A stretch of DNA of 23,193 nt, taken from DAOTVC01 sp034437215. GTDB taxonomy: Bacteria; Chloroflexota; Anaerolineae; B4-G1; SLSP01. The notes beneath the pieces are model-generated. The model was not told the origin of the DNA and did not search any database. It was given only the letters and a program-made list of their open reading frames with translations. Location: NCBI GenBank assembly GCA_034437215.1, contig DAOTVC010000059.1, positions 1-23,193 on the forward strand. Direction: 5' to 3'. The position numbers and the translations under genes are program-made. Below are positions 1 through 7,995 of the stretch, piece by piece (the stretch's first letter is position 1; the number at the start of each line of letters is the position of its first letter).

Positions 1-244
1 CCGTAGCCTTCGTCTCGATCCGCTCCGGCTCGTAACCCGCTTGCGTCAGCCCCAGACTGAGCGCCATGGAGAAGCAGCCGGCGTTAGCGGCCCCGATGAG
101 CTCTTCCGGATTGGTACCTTTACCCTCTTCGAAGCGAGAGCTGAAGGAGTATGCCCCCTCAAAAGCTCCGCCTCCGAACGCCATGGTTCCCTTGCCTTCT
201 TTGAGTGTCCCCTTCCAGACTGCTGATGCTTCACGCTTAACCAT
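1..244 (-). CDS. osmC: OsmC/Ohr-family peroxiredoxin, 5' part (runs off window start)
   Basis: The first 81 codons of an OsmC-type protein read on the minus strand from the ATG at 244-242; the gene continues beyond position 1. OsmC proteins are cytoplasmic thiol peroxidases of about 140 residues that reduce organic hydroperoxides with two cysteines. The visible part has the family N-terminus (VKREASAVWKGTLKEGKG), the NPEELIGAA segment, and the first redox cysteine in AANAGCFSMAL. Most relatives have His where this protein has the Asn of AANAG. The second cysteine would lie outside the window. A purine-rich AAAGGGGGG stretch just upstream of the ATG is a plausible ribosome binding site. The gene is divergent from the VWA gene and has its own promoter at 291-319. 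The family call is firm; the OsmC versus Ohr subclass is less so. Confidence 0.88.
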   Translation of the reverse strand, partial: MVKREASAVWKGTLKEGKGTMAFGGGAFEGAYSFSSRFEEGKGTNPEELIGAANAGCFSMALSLGLTQAGYEPERIETKAT

Positions 245-290
245 CGATGCCCCCCTTTCGTTGAAGTGACAATTTTATCGATACACTTCT

Positions 291-319
291 ATTATATCTT
301 GAGGGGCTGCTCGATGCAA
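291..319 (-). promoter_or_regulatory. sigma70-type promoter for osmC
   Basis: On the minus strand TTGCAT (319-314) and a perfect TATAAT (296-291) are separated by 17 bp. The predicted start lies about 40 nt upstream of the osmC ATG. The -10 is consensus; the -35 keeps only the TTG core. Confidence 0.65.
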
Positions 320-488
320 ACTCTCTCGCTCTTCGAGGGTCTATCACCGAGATTCTCGAACTCCCCCTGAAGTGCCGGTGCGCTCCCATGGTTGGGTAGG
401 TATTTCCCGAGGTGAGGATAGGCTACCCTCTCTTCTTATCCGGACTCCTGACGAGCGAGAGCTGCGTCAGCCCGCTTTCCTTTACCGT

Positions 489-516
489 TTGCTCATTCAG
501 CTGGCCCGCGTACAAT
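489..516 (+). promoter_or_regulatory. Candidate promoter for the VWA gene
   Basis: TTGCTC (489-494), a 16-bp spacer and TACAAT (511-516, five of six consensus) lie about 50 nt upstream of the ATG at 565. The -35 is weak, so this is a moderate candidate. Confidence 0.4.
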
Positions 517-564
517 GGCAGTCACCGATGTCCACATGGCGTTATCGACTGACCCTATGTAATC

Positions 565-3500
565 ATGATACGTTTTCTTAATCCGATTGCCTTTCTGGCA
601 CTCCTGCTGGCGGTCCCCATCCTCCTCCTCTACTTTCTACGCCTTCGCCGCCCGGAGGTTCGCGTCCCCAGCACGCTGCTTTGGACCGCAGTGCTGGCGG
701 ATCGGCGCGCTAATCGTCCCTGGCAACGCTTGCGGTGGAACTGGCTTCTCGTGCTGCAGCTCCTTGCTTTGACGACCATGGTCCTGGCGCTGGCGCGTCC
801 GGCTCTACCTGCTCCCCTGGCTCTGCAGGATCAGGTGCTCGTTCTATTGGATGCCTCTGCCAGTATGCAGACGCTCACTCCCAGCGGTCTGTCTCGCTTT
901 GAGATGGGGCTGCGAGCGCTACGGGAGTTAGCCGATACTTTGGAGCCCCAAGATCGGGTGACGCTGGTTCTCGTGGGCGCGGTCCCCCGGGTGGCTCTGC
1001 GGGATGGGGGGCGTCAGGATCTGCGCCGCATTCTCGCGGATCTGCAGGTCACCGATGGGGTTGCGGACTGGACGGCAGCGGTTAAGCTGTCCGCAGGGCT
1101 GGTTACCGCAGAGTCGGTGAGCACGCTCCTCGTTACCGATGCCGCCTTCACTCACCCCTTGCCGGCATTGCCGGGCGAGGTGCGCTTCATCGACGTGGGG
1201 GGGGAGGAGGCCAACGTCGGCATTGTGGGGCTGGCGCTTCGTCGTCGGGGACCAGGTATCGATGCCTTCGTCCGTCTGAGGAACGCCGGCCCGGCGACGG
1301 TGCGTACCCTCAGCCTCTACACCGAAGGCGTTCTCGCCGAGCAGCGACAGGTCACCCTCCCGGAGGATGGTGAGCGTGCACTCACCTTTGCCGATCTGCC
1401 CTCCCTACGCTGGGCGGAAGCACGGCTCACCGAGGAGGATGCGCTCCATCTCGACAACCGAGCCTGGGTGGCGCTTTCGTCTGAGAGACAGGGGCGGGTG
1501 CTCCTGGCGACCTCGGGCAATCGCTTCCTGAACCAGGCCCTCCGGGCACTTCCGGGTGTGGCTATCGAACAGTCAAGGTCGACTGCAGCTGCTACGGAGG
1601 CGTATGACCTGATTGTCACCGATGGACCCTTGACCACAACCCTGCCCTCGGTTGCCGGACTCTGGCTGATTGCGCCGGGGGAGGGGACCCCCTGCGGTGA
1701 CCTCAGGGGCGTCTTTACGCCGACGGGGGCGGTTCGCGGGCGTTGGAGCCATCCTCTGCTCGACTACGTGGAGTGGAGTGAGGTGCACGTGGCCGAGGCG
1801 CGGCTCTACGAACCACCTCCGGATGCCGATGTTCTGCTGCAGGACAGCGCCGGTCCTCTGCTTTGGGTGCGCGAGCGTCAGGAACAGCGGATCGCCTGTC
1901 TGGCTTTTGACCTTCACGACTCCGATCTGCCCCTACGTGTAGCTTTTCCCGTGCTTACCGCAAACCTCGTGGGCTGGTTGGTACCCGAGACCTCAACGGA
2001 GCCTATCTATCCCCTGCCTGCCGGGCGACCGTGGAGGCCACCCCTTCCGCCCGCTACAACGGACGTGCGCATCCATCCCCCTGATGGGGAAGCCTTTACT
2101 CTGGAACCAGGGCGTATCGTGGAGGTCAGCCGGGCGGGCCTCTATCGTCTCGAGATCGCTACCCCCTCCGGTACGTTTGTGCGTTCCGTCGCTCTCGCCC
2201 TCCTCGAGGACGGGGAGAGCGACCTGCGTTCCCACCCTCTCCTGGTAGCAGGAGAGGAGATCGTACCGCGGACGGAGTCGGATAGGGGGTGGCGGGAGCT
2301 GGGACGCGGGTTCATCATCGCGGCGCTGGCACTGGTCCTTTTGGAGGCCGTTTTCTGGTGGCGCCCTCTCCTTTCGCCTGTCGTGGAAGGCGCGCCACCG
2401 GACGCACACCGTCTTGGGCGTCTCCTGTCGCGTATACGAGCCACTGTACGCTATCTAGCGGATACCTTGGAAGTTACCCCCTTGCTCCTGCGCGCTCTGC
2501 TGCTGTTGACCCTCGTGCTTAGTGCGTTGGGTGTGCGGTGGGTACGCCCGACGCGGAACCTGGCGACGGTCTTTCTCCTTGACCGCTCGGCGAGCACGCG
2601 CGATACCTGGGAGGAGGCTCGGCGGTGGGTGGAAGCAGCGTTGGCGGCAAAGGCGCCGGAAGATCGTGCGGGGATCGTGGTCTTTGGTGGAGATGCCTGG
2701 GTGGATCGAGCGCTGACTACGGACCCTGTCTTGGCGTCGATTGCCTCCCAACCCACCGTTGATGCAACAGACATCGAGGAGGCCGTGCGGCTCGGTGCCG
2801 CCCTTATCCCCGCGGGAGCGCCCGGGCGGCTCGTGTTGCTCACCGATGGCCTGGAGACCCAGGGACGGGCGGAGCAAGCACTGCGGGAGGCCCAGCTGGA
2901 GGGGGTCGATCTCCAGCTCGTCCTCCTGGGGGGTGGGGCTGCAGGTCCGGAGATCTGGATCGAGGATCTGCGCCTGCCCACGCAGGTCTATCCCGGAGAT
3001 GTGGTTCCCGTTGCCGTTACCCTGGGGAGTAACGTAGCCGGCTCCACTCTGCTGAGCTGGACGGCGGGAACGGAGCAGGGGCGGCAGGAGGTGAGAATCC
3101 AAGCCTCCAGCGAAACTTTCATCTTCACCTTCACGGCGTCCGAGGTGGGGTTCCTGCCTCTGCGCGTCTGTCTTACGCCGCAGAGGGACACCTTTCCCCA
3201 GAACAACTGCATGGAAGCCTGGATTGTGGTGCGTGGAGCGCCACGAGTGCTCGTTGTGGGCGCGCCCACGGAGCGCGGTGCTCTGGTTCACGCTCTGCGA
3301 CAGACCGGGCTGGCTGTGGAGGTGGAGGAGCCCTCGACTGCGCCTCTCAGCGCTACAGGCTGGGCCGAGTACGAAGCGGTCTTTCTGGTGAATACGCCTG
3401 CCCGAGCCTATCCTCCTCAATCTCTGGAGTCCCTAGAGGCCTTCGTGCGAGATCTTGGTGGAGGACTGGTCGCCATCGGGGGGCCGGAGAGCTACGGGGT

Positions 3501-5181
3501 GGGGGGCTGGTTGGGGACGTCGCTGGAGAGCGTGCTGCCTGTGGAGATGTTGGTGGAGGCCCCCGATCGTTTTCCGCCGCTGTCGATGGCGGTGGTGATC
3601 GATAAGTCGGGCAGCATGGCGACCGAGGAGCTGGGGGTGTCGAAGATCCGTTTAGCAGCGGAGGCGGCGGTACGGGTTGCCGAATCTCTGAACGACACCG
3701 ATACGCTCCTCGTTGTCGCCTTCGACGATCGGCCTGCCGACACCCTCGGGCCGGTGCAGATGACCCAGCGCGAAGAGCTCATCGCTGCCCTGCTCCGCCT
3801 GCAGGCCGGCGGGGGCGGAATCTACGTCCGCGAGAGTCTGGACTACGCCGTCGCCCTGTTGCTGGACGCCGGCCCTCCTACAGGTCCGCAGCGCCACGTC
3901 CTGCTGCTGGCGGACGGCCGCGATGCCGAACACCAGGAGGGTGTTCTGACACGCGTCGCTTCCTGGCGTGAGCAGGGGGTGAGCGTGAGCGCGGTTGCCA
4001 TCGGGGAGGGGCCGGATGTGCCCTTTCTCATGGAGATGGCGGAGGTGGGCGGCGGGCGCTTCTACCTCGCCCGCCGGGCGGCCGATCTACCCGCCATCTT
4101 CGCCGAGGAGACCGCGCGTGTCAAGCGCTCCTATATCGTTGAGGAGCACTTCTATCCCCGGCCGGTCACAGCCTGGCAACCGTTGGCCGATCTGCCGGCA
4201 ACGCCCAGCCTGCTGGGGTACGTGGCTTCCACCCTCAAGCCCGCGGCTCAACCCATTTGGTCTACGGAACAGGAGGACCCCCTTCTCGCGGTCTGGCAGT
4301 ACGGCTTGGGGCGTTCGGTCGCTTGGACCTCCGATGCTACGGGCCGGTGGGCCGAGGCGTGGGTGACATGGGAGGACTTCTCCCGCTTTTGGGGTAGCAT
4401 CGCTCGCTGGGTTCTCCCTCCGCCTATGAATGACGATCTTATGCTGCGGGTTGAAAGCGAGGGTGAGAGGGCACGCGTCACCGTGGATGTGGAGGGCGAT
4501 AATCTGGATCTCCGGTTGCAGGTCGCCCAACCCGAGGCGCGTGTCGAGGTACAGGAGGTGCTATTGCATCAGAGTGCGCCCGGTCGTTACGAGGGTGACT
4601 TTGCGCTGGGTGACCGGAACATCTACTTGCTGAGCCTCGCGGGGGATCGCAGGCTGTTGACAGGTTGGGCACGTCCCTACTCCGCCGAGTATCGCCCGGG
4701 TGATTCTACAGCGGGTGGCCCCGCTCTGGTTGCAGTGGAGGGGGTGGACGTCAGCACACATCCTGCGGACGCCTTCACTCATGATCTGCGGGGTTGGAGA
4801 CGAGGTCAACCCTTGGCCCCCTGGTTGTTGTTGCTGGCCCTCTTGCTCTGGCCCCTGGACATTGCCTGGAGGCGCTTGCAGCTTTCATGGGCCGACTGGG
4901 TAAGGGCGTGGCATTTTGTAAAGCGCCGCCTGTTGCGGGTTCTCCCCTCTTCCGGCTCCGCCGAAGAGGTCGCTTCTCCCTCTCTGGCCACCCGACTGCG
5001 TCAAGGTCTGCCTCGGCAGCCGGAAAGCCCCAGAAGTTCCCCCACCCTGTCATCGGACGAACCGGTGGCAGCTCCGCCGGCTGTGGTTCCAGAGCCCTCA
5101 GTTCCCGCCGTTGAGCAGAACGAGGAGGCGGCGGCAGAAGAGACCTTAGCGGCCCGGTTAAAGCGTCGGTTGCGGGAGTAA
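565..5181 (+). CDS. Giant BatA-like membrane protein with three VWA domains and GATase-like modules
   Basis: A 1538-residue protein. It begins with a BatA-type aerotolerance N-terminus (MIRFLNPIAF, then RRPEVRVPSTLLW), with membrane segments near 5-25 and 59-77. VWA domain 1 has DASAS at 96-100. A degenerate class I glutamine-amidotransferase-like stretch lies near 308-375, and a helix at 582-598 closes the first half. The second half starts with a helix near 640-656. VWA domain 2 follows (DRSAS 673-677, Thr735, TDG 760-762), then a beta-sandwich-like region near 800-890 and a second GATase-like fold at 893-1000. VWA domain 3 has DKSGS at 1013-1017, but Gly where the MIDAS threonine is expected (GGGGIY). 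A last helix at 1417-1432 leads to a charged, proline-rich tail. It looks like an in-frame fusion of two BatA-like proteins. No MoxR ATPase or DUF58 gene, the usual partners, is adjacent. The start matches the family N-terminus but lacks a clear Shine-Dalgarno. The function is unknown; VWA proteins of this type usually act in protein-complex assembly or stress tolerance at the membrane. Confidence 0.85.
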   Translation: MIRFLNPIAFLALLLAVPILLLYFLRLRRPEVRVPSTLLWTAVLADRRANRPWQRLRWNWLLVLQLLALTTMVLALARPALPAPLALQDQVLVLLDASASMQTLTPSGLSRFEMGLRALRELADTLEPQDRVTLVLVGAVPRVALRDGGRQDLRRILADLQVTDGVADWTAAVKLSAGLVTAESVSTLLVTDAAFTHPLPALPGEVRFIDVGGEEANVGIVGLALRRRGPGIDAFVRLRNAGPATVRTLSLYTEGVLAEQRQVTLPEDGERALTFADLPSLRWAEARLTEEDALHLDNRAWVALSSERQGRVLLATSGNRFLNQALRALPGVAIEQSRSTAAATEAYDLIVTDGPLTTTLPSVAGLWLIAPGEGTPCGDLRGVFTPTGAVRGRWSHPLLDYVEWSEVHVAEARLYEPPPDADVLLQDSAGPLLWVRERQEQRIACLAFDLHDSDLPLRVAFPVLTANLVGWLVPETSTEPIYPLPAGRPWRPPLPPATTDVRIHPPDGEAFTLEPGRIVEVSRAGLYRLEIATPSGTFVRSVALALLEDGESDLRSHPLLVAGEEIVPRTESDRGWRELGRGFIIAALALVLLEAVFWWRPLLSPVVEGAPPDAHRLGRLLSRIRATVRYLADTLEVTPLLLRALLLLTLVLSALGVRWVRPTRNLATVFLLDRSASTRDTWEEARRWVEAALAAKAPEDRAGIVVFGGDAWVDRALTTDPVLASIASQPTVDATDIEEAVRLGAALIPAGAPGRLVLLTDGLETQGRAEQALREAQLEGVDLQLVLLGGGAAGPEIWIEDLRLPTQVYPGDVVPVAVTLGSNVAGSTLLSWTAGTEQGRQEVRIQASSETFIFTFTASEVGFLPLRVCLTPQRDTFPQNNCMEAWIVVRGAPRVLVVGAPTERGALVHALRQTGLAVEVEEPSTAPLSATGWAEYEAVFLVNTPARAYPPQSLESLEAFVRDLGGGLVAIGGPESYGVGGWLGTSLESVLPVEMLVEAPDRFPPLSMAVVIDKSGSMATEELGVSKIRLAAEAAVRVAESLNDTDTLLVVAFDDRPADTLGPVQMTQREELIAALLRLQAGGGGIYVRESLDYAVALLLDAGPPTGPQRHVLLLADGRDAEHQEGVLTRVASWREQGVSVSAVAIGEGPDVPFLMEMAEVGGGRFYLARRAADLPAIFAEETARVKRSYIVEEHFYPRPVTAWQPLADLPATPSLLGYVASTLKPAAQPIWSTEQEDPLLAVWQYGLGRSVAWTSDATGRWAEAWVTWEDFSRFWGSIARWVLPPPMNDDLMLRVESEGERARVTVDVEGDNLDLRLQVAQPEARVEVQEVLLHQSAPGRYEGDFALGDRNIYLLSLAGDRRLLTGWARPYSAEYRPGDSTAGGPALVAVEGVDVSTHPADAFTHDLRGWRRGQPLAPWLLLLALLLWPLDIAWRRLQLSWADWVRAWHFVKRRLLRVLPSSGSAEEVASPSLATRLRQGLPRQPESPRSSPTLSSDEPVAAPPAVVPEPSVPAVEQNEEAAAEETLAARLKRRLRE

Positions 5182-5233
5182 GATACCAGCACACCATACA
5201 CCCCCGGCTTACAGTGCCGGGTTCTGAGAAGCA

Positions 5234-5266
5234 CAAACCCCCGCCTCACTTGAGGGCGGGGGTTTG
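5234..5266. terminator. Bidirectional hairpin terminator between convergent genes
   Basis: CAAACCCCCGCC (5234-5245) pairs perfectly with GGCGGGGGTTTG (5255-5266), giving a 12-bp GC-rich stem around a short loop. It lies between the stop of the VWA gene (5181) and the stop of the minus-strand regulator (5282). The T-run is short, but position and stability fit a shared terminator. A second, smaller 6-bp hairpin (5203-5221) precedes it. Confidence 0.75.
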
Positions 5267-5281
5267 TCTGGTGCCGGTACG

Positions 5282-6148
5282 TCAGTCGGGGCTCAATACC
5301 TCGTGGACGGGGGTATTGGTCCGCATCTCCATGATCTTGCCCAGAGACTCGTGATAGCGGGTGAAGAGCTCTGCCGATTGTTCGGCGTTCTTGGCGGCGA
5401 GGGCCTCGAAGATGATGTGGGCGATGGTGACTGCGGCACTGAAACAGGGCAGGCCGAAGGCGCCGCTGGTAGGCACGGTGAGGGTCAGATCGGCCTCGCG
5501 GGCCGCCAGGACCACGCCGGAGTCGGTCACGCTGATGGTGGAGACGCCCTTTTCCTTGGCGAGTCGAATGAGATAGCCGGTATCTAGCCCGGGGTTGGCA
5601 ATCACGAAGCTGAGCAGAACATCGCCGGGCCTCATCTTCTCAATCACGACGCTGTTCAGGAGGAGATCCGGGTGGACGGCGGTTGCCGGAATTTTGATGA
5701 GCCCGAGATTCCGACCCAGGAACTGGGCCTGCGCGTAGAAGGTGAACTCGGCGGCAATCCAGATGTGCCGGGCCTGCTCCAACAGCTCGAGGACCTGGGT
5801 CATGTGGGCGGCTTCGGTGGTCGCGAAGTAGTCCAGATTCTGGATGGTGACTTCAACGATACTCCGGGTGAGGGATTTTTCTCCTTCCATGTTGTTGTGC
5901 TCCTGGTAACTTGTCCTGATGAGCCTGTGGACGTGATCCTTGATCTCTTTCGCGAGCTCCTGATAGCTCTCGTAGCCCAACTCTTCTGCGAAGCGCTGCA
6001 CGGTCGTCAGATCGACGTCGATTCGGCGCGCCAGATCGGATTCCGTGAAGAAGGCAGCGTCGAGGGTGCGGCTCATGATGAAGTCGGCGAGTTTGCGGTA
6101 GCCGGGTGTCAGACTCGCGTAGTGATCGCGTATCCGTTCTTGAAACAT
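5282..6148 (-). CDS. RpiR/MurR-family transcriptional regulator (HTH + SIS), copy 1
   Basis: A 288-residue regulator. An HTH_6 DNA-binding domain occupies about residues 1-77, with the recognition region LARRIDVDLTTVQRFAEELG. A SIS (sugar isomerase) fold follows at about 112-240. RpiR proteins bind DNA as dimers or tetramers and sense phosphorylated sugars through SIS. Here the usual phosphosugar loops are altered: the GxGxS loop reads AAEFTFYA, and the ISxSG loop reads SFVIANPG. The start at 6148 is preferred over an in-frame ATG at 6190 because GGGAGGT sits just upstream and the N-terminus (MFQERIRDHY) matches that of copy 2. It lies downstream of copy 2 on the same strand, with a hairpin between them. 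No sugar-metabolism gene is adjacent, so the regulon is unknown. Confidence 0.85.
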   Translation of the reverse strand: MFQERIRDHYASLTPGYRKLADFIMSRTLDAAFFTESDLARRIDVDLTTVQRFAEELGYESYQELAKEIKDHVHRLIRTSYQEHNNMEGEKSLTRSIVEVTIQNLDYFATTEAAHMTQVLELLEQARHIWIAAEFTFYAQAQFLGRNLGLIKIPATAVHPDLLLNSVVIEKMRPGDVLLSFVIANPGLDTGYLIRLAKEKGVSTISVTDSGVVLAAREADLTLTVPTSGAFGLPCFSAAVTIAHIIFEALAAKNAEQSAELFTRYHESLGKIMEMRTNTPVHEVLSPD

Positions 6149-6189
6149 CGACACCTCCCTGCCTGGTTTGATGCCCGTAATGGGGAACA

Positions 6190-6224
6190 AAGCGGCACGA
6201 TCCCTCGGGCGGAAGGTGCCGCTT
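6190..6224 (-). terminator. Hairpin between the two RpiR genes
   Basis: AAGCGGCAC (6190-6198) pairs with GTGCCGCTT (6216-6224) as a 9-bp stem with a 17-nt loop. It is followed on the minus strand by TGTTCC. It lies 24 nt after the end of copy 2 and could terminate or attenuate transcription before copy 1. Confidence 0.5.
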
Positions 6225-6247
6225 CTGTTGTACTACGTTGGTCGACG

Positions 6248-7144
6248 TTACTTTTCAGGCAGCTGCTGGCGCCAGATGTCCTCTGGGGATGCGACCTCGT
6301 ACTCGGGAGTTTCGGACCGAATCTCAAGCAGCTGCTTCATGGTCTCTTGCCGGGTCTGGTAGCGCTCGCCGGTCTTCTCGCCCAGCTCACTGGCGAGAGC
6401 CTCCCAGATGACCCCGAGAACCAGGACCTCGGCGCCGAAACTGGGGACGCCGGCGGGTGACTTGATGGGAACGATGACGGCGATCTCGGCCTCGCGAGCA
6501 GGCAGGACGACGCCGGTGCCCGTGATGCAGATGGTCTGCAGCCCTTTCTCGCGCGCCAGGCGGACCGCATAGCCGGCGTCGACGCTCGGTCCGTCATTCA
6601 CGATAGCCATGAGCGCGTCACCCTCTTCCATCTGGGGCAGGATGCTGGCTGTTTCGGCCATGCTGGGGTAGAATGCCGTGGCTGAGATACCCAACTCCTC
6701 GAGGTTCTTGGCGAAGAAGTTCGCCAGATCGTAGCCCAGGAACTCAGCGACGATCCAGACGTGATTTGCCTGCTTGATCGTCTCCACTGCCTTGGCCACG
6801 CCTGCGAGATCCGTCGTGACGAAGTTCTGGAGATTCTGTTGCGTGTTCTCGATGAGGGAGAGCAGGAGCTGCTCCAGTGTCCCTGCCTCCTCGGCGCTCC
6901 GGTAGGTGGCGGTGACCTGGTCACGAACGTAGCGTTTGATCTCCCGGGAGAGCTCGCGGTAGCCGGAGTAACCCAGCTCCTGAGCAAAACGCACGACGGT
7001 GGCGGGATCAACCCCCACCCGGCGGGAGAGCTCGGTGGCTGTAAGGAAAGCGGCATCCAAGGTGTGCGTCATGAGGAAGTCTGCCAACTTCCTGAAACCG
7101 GGCGTCAAACCGTCATAATTCTCACGAATCCTATCCTGAAACAT
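6248..7144 (-). CDS. RpiR/MurR-family transcriptional regulator (HTH + SIS), copy 2
   Basis: A 298-residue paralogue of the downstream regulator. It has an HTH_6 domain (about 1-77, including LSRRVGVDPATVVRFAQELG) and a SIS domain (about 117-247). The two proteins share near-identical N-termini (MFQ-D/E-RIR) and closely similar HTH helices, while the SIS parts have diverged. As in copy 1, the canonical sugar-phosphate loops are missing (AEFLGYDL instead of GxGxS; AIVNDGPS instead of ISxSGxT). AAAGGAG sits upstream of the ATG. The gene has an extended -10 promoter and two candidate operators, consistent with autoregulation. It is divergent from the lipoprotein gene, which may be a target. Confidence 0.87.
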   Translation of the reverse strand: MFQDRIRENYDGLTPGFRKLADFLMTHTLDAAFLTATELSRRVGVDPATVVRFAQELGYSGYRELSREIKRYVRDQVTATYRSAEEAGTLEQLLLSLIENTQQNLQNFVTTDLAGVAKAVETIKQANHVWIVAEFLGYDLANFFAKNLEELGISATAFYPSMAETASILPQMEEGDALMAIVNDGPSVDAGYAVRLAREKGLQTICITGTGVVLPAREAEIAVIVPIKSPAGVPSFGAEVLVLGVIWEALASELGEKTGERYQTRQETMKQLLEIRSETPEYEVASPEDIWRQQLPEK

Positions 7145-7181
7145 GGGGGGCTCCTTTCTGAGCGTGAATAGGAAATTTTAA

Positions 7182-7197
7182 ACTGGTGCGTACCAGT
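7182..7197. promoter_or_regulatory. Candidate operator palindrome in the rpiR leader
   Basis: ACTGGT (7182-7187) and ACCAGT (7192-7197) flank GCGT, giving a compact 16-bp dyad downstream of the predicted transcription start and 38 bp from the start codon. Its size suits an HTH dimer site. It could also form an mRNA hairpin. Confidence 0.45.
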
Positions 7198-7220
7198 ATC
7201 TTGCTTCACTTTTTGAACAC

Positions 7221-7245
7221 TCTGATTATAGCATAAGAAATCAGA
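7221..7245. promoter_or_regulatory. Candidate operator overlapping the rpiR promoter
   Basis: TCTGATT (7221-7227) and AATCAGA (7239-7245) are perfect 7-bp inverted arms separated by 11 bp. They cover the -10 hexamer and most of the promoter spacer. A repressor bound here would block RNA polymerase. That the neighbouring RpiR protein binds it is an inference. Confidence 0.45.
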
Positions 7246-7252
7246 AACGCAA
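7225..7252 (-). promoter_or_regulatory. Extended -10 promoter for the rpiR pair
   Basis: On the minus strand TTGCGT (7252-7247), a 16-bp spacer and a perfect TATAAT (7230-7225) preceded by TGC form an extended -10 promoter. The start falls about 70-75 nt upstream of the ATG at 7144. Confidence 0.65.
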
Positions 7253-7344
7253 GAGGTAGGTTGCCAACTGCACGTCGAAAAGATGTGAATTTGGGCCAGA
7301 GAGATATTTGGTTTTTGCCCCGCAAGGGGGAGGAGGTCTTCAAG

Positions 7345-7878
7345 ATGCGAAGGTTTATCTTGGCAGTCGCGGGTGTGCTGCTGGGTAGTCTGGCAGGGTG
7401 TGGCGGAGCTCGAACGGGAGAGAGTCTGCCCACACCTACCGCCGCTATTCTATCTCAGTGGGCGACAGAGGCAACGGCGAGCTCCGAGTACGGGCGCCCC
7501 GATTGGAGCGCCCGGCGCGCCACCGGAGCGCCGGAGGTCGCAGCGTGTGCCGACGATGCTCGTGCCTGGGCTTCGGCCCGCGGGAGCGGGTTGGAGTGGC
7601 TGGAGTTGACCTATGGGGTGCCCGTCTACGCAACTGAGGTGCGGATCTACCAGAACTTCGGGCGCGGTGCCGTCGCCCGGGTGCAGCTGCTCGACGAGTC
7701 GGGAGGGGAACACCTCGTCTGGGAGGGCACCGACACGGCGCAGGTCTGCCCGGGCGTGTTGGGGGTCTCCTTTCCGCGAACCGACTATCGGGTGAGCGGC
7801 GTACGGCTGGAGCTCGACGAGTCACGCACGGGCTTCTGGAACGAGATCGATGCCGTGGAGCTGATCGGCGTACAGTAG
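7345..7878 (+). CDS. Lipoprotein with a discoidin-like (F5/8 type C) carbohydrate-binding fold
   Basis: A 177-residue exported lipoprotein. The start at 7345 follows AGGAGG (7330-7335). It gives a short signal peptide (MRRFILAVAGVLLGSLAGC) with a lipobox, L16-A17-G18-C19, so the mature protein should be lipid-anchored at Cys19. The rest is one domain: WATEATASSEYG, then WSARRATGAPE, GLEWLELTYGVPVYATEVRIYQ, and an ending NEIDAVELIG. That pattern is typical of a galactose-binding-like or discoidin beta-sandwich. Two cysteines near the start and end of the domain could form a disulfide. It has no catalytic motif. The gene is divergent from the regulators and convergent with the TPI-like gene. 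An upstream TTG start would extend it by 28 residues and spoil the signal peptide. Confidence 0.8.
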   Translation: MRRFILAVAGVLLGSLAGCGGARTGESLPTPTAAILSQWATEATASSEYGRPDWSARRATGAPEVAACADDARAWASARGSGLEWLELTYGVPVYATEVRIYQNFGRGAVARVQLLDESGGEHLVWEGTDTAQVCPGVLGVSFPRTDYRVSGVRLELDESRTGFWNEIDAVELIGVQ

Positions 7879-7888
7879 CTGTCTCAGA

Positions 7889-7995
7889 GATAGCGCCGTC
7901 AGGGACGCGGTGGGGACGGTGACCCACGACGCATCCGGTGGGAAGAGCCGTCCGGAAGCCGGCAGCATTGATGCTCGTCGTGAGACGGCCCTATC
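7889..7995. repeat. Imperfect inverted repeat in convergent intergenic region
   Basis: The 12-bp arms at 7889-7900 and 7984-7995 match at 11 of 12 positions in inverted orientation (GATAGCGCCGTC with GACGGCCCTATC). They enclose about 83 bp that contains smaller dyads. The right arm overlaps the stop codon of the TPI-like gene. It may help end transcription from both sides, but there is no T-run. Confidence 0.35.

Larger units (their letters stand above)
245..564. other. Divergent intergenic region between osmC and the VWA gene
   Basis: This 320-bp stretch has no supported gene. It holds the osmC promoter near its left end and a weaker plus-strand promoter at 489-516. Between them is an imperfect dyad, GGGTAG (394-399) with CTACCC (423-428). 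The small plus-strand reading frame at 372-581 overlaps the start of the VWA gene in another frame and has no recognisable content. I see nothing else here. Confidence 0.5.

Noticed and set aside
372..581. A 69-codon plus-strand frame upstream of the VWA gene
   Set aside because: It overlaps the VWA start in another frame and lacks a ribosome binding site or recognisable content.
5672..6460. A 262-codon plus-strand frame across both RpiR genes
   Set aside because: It spans two clear minus-strand genes and the hairpin between them, with no ribosome binding site or domain.
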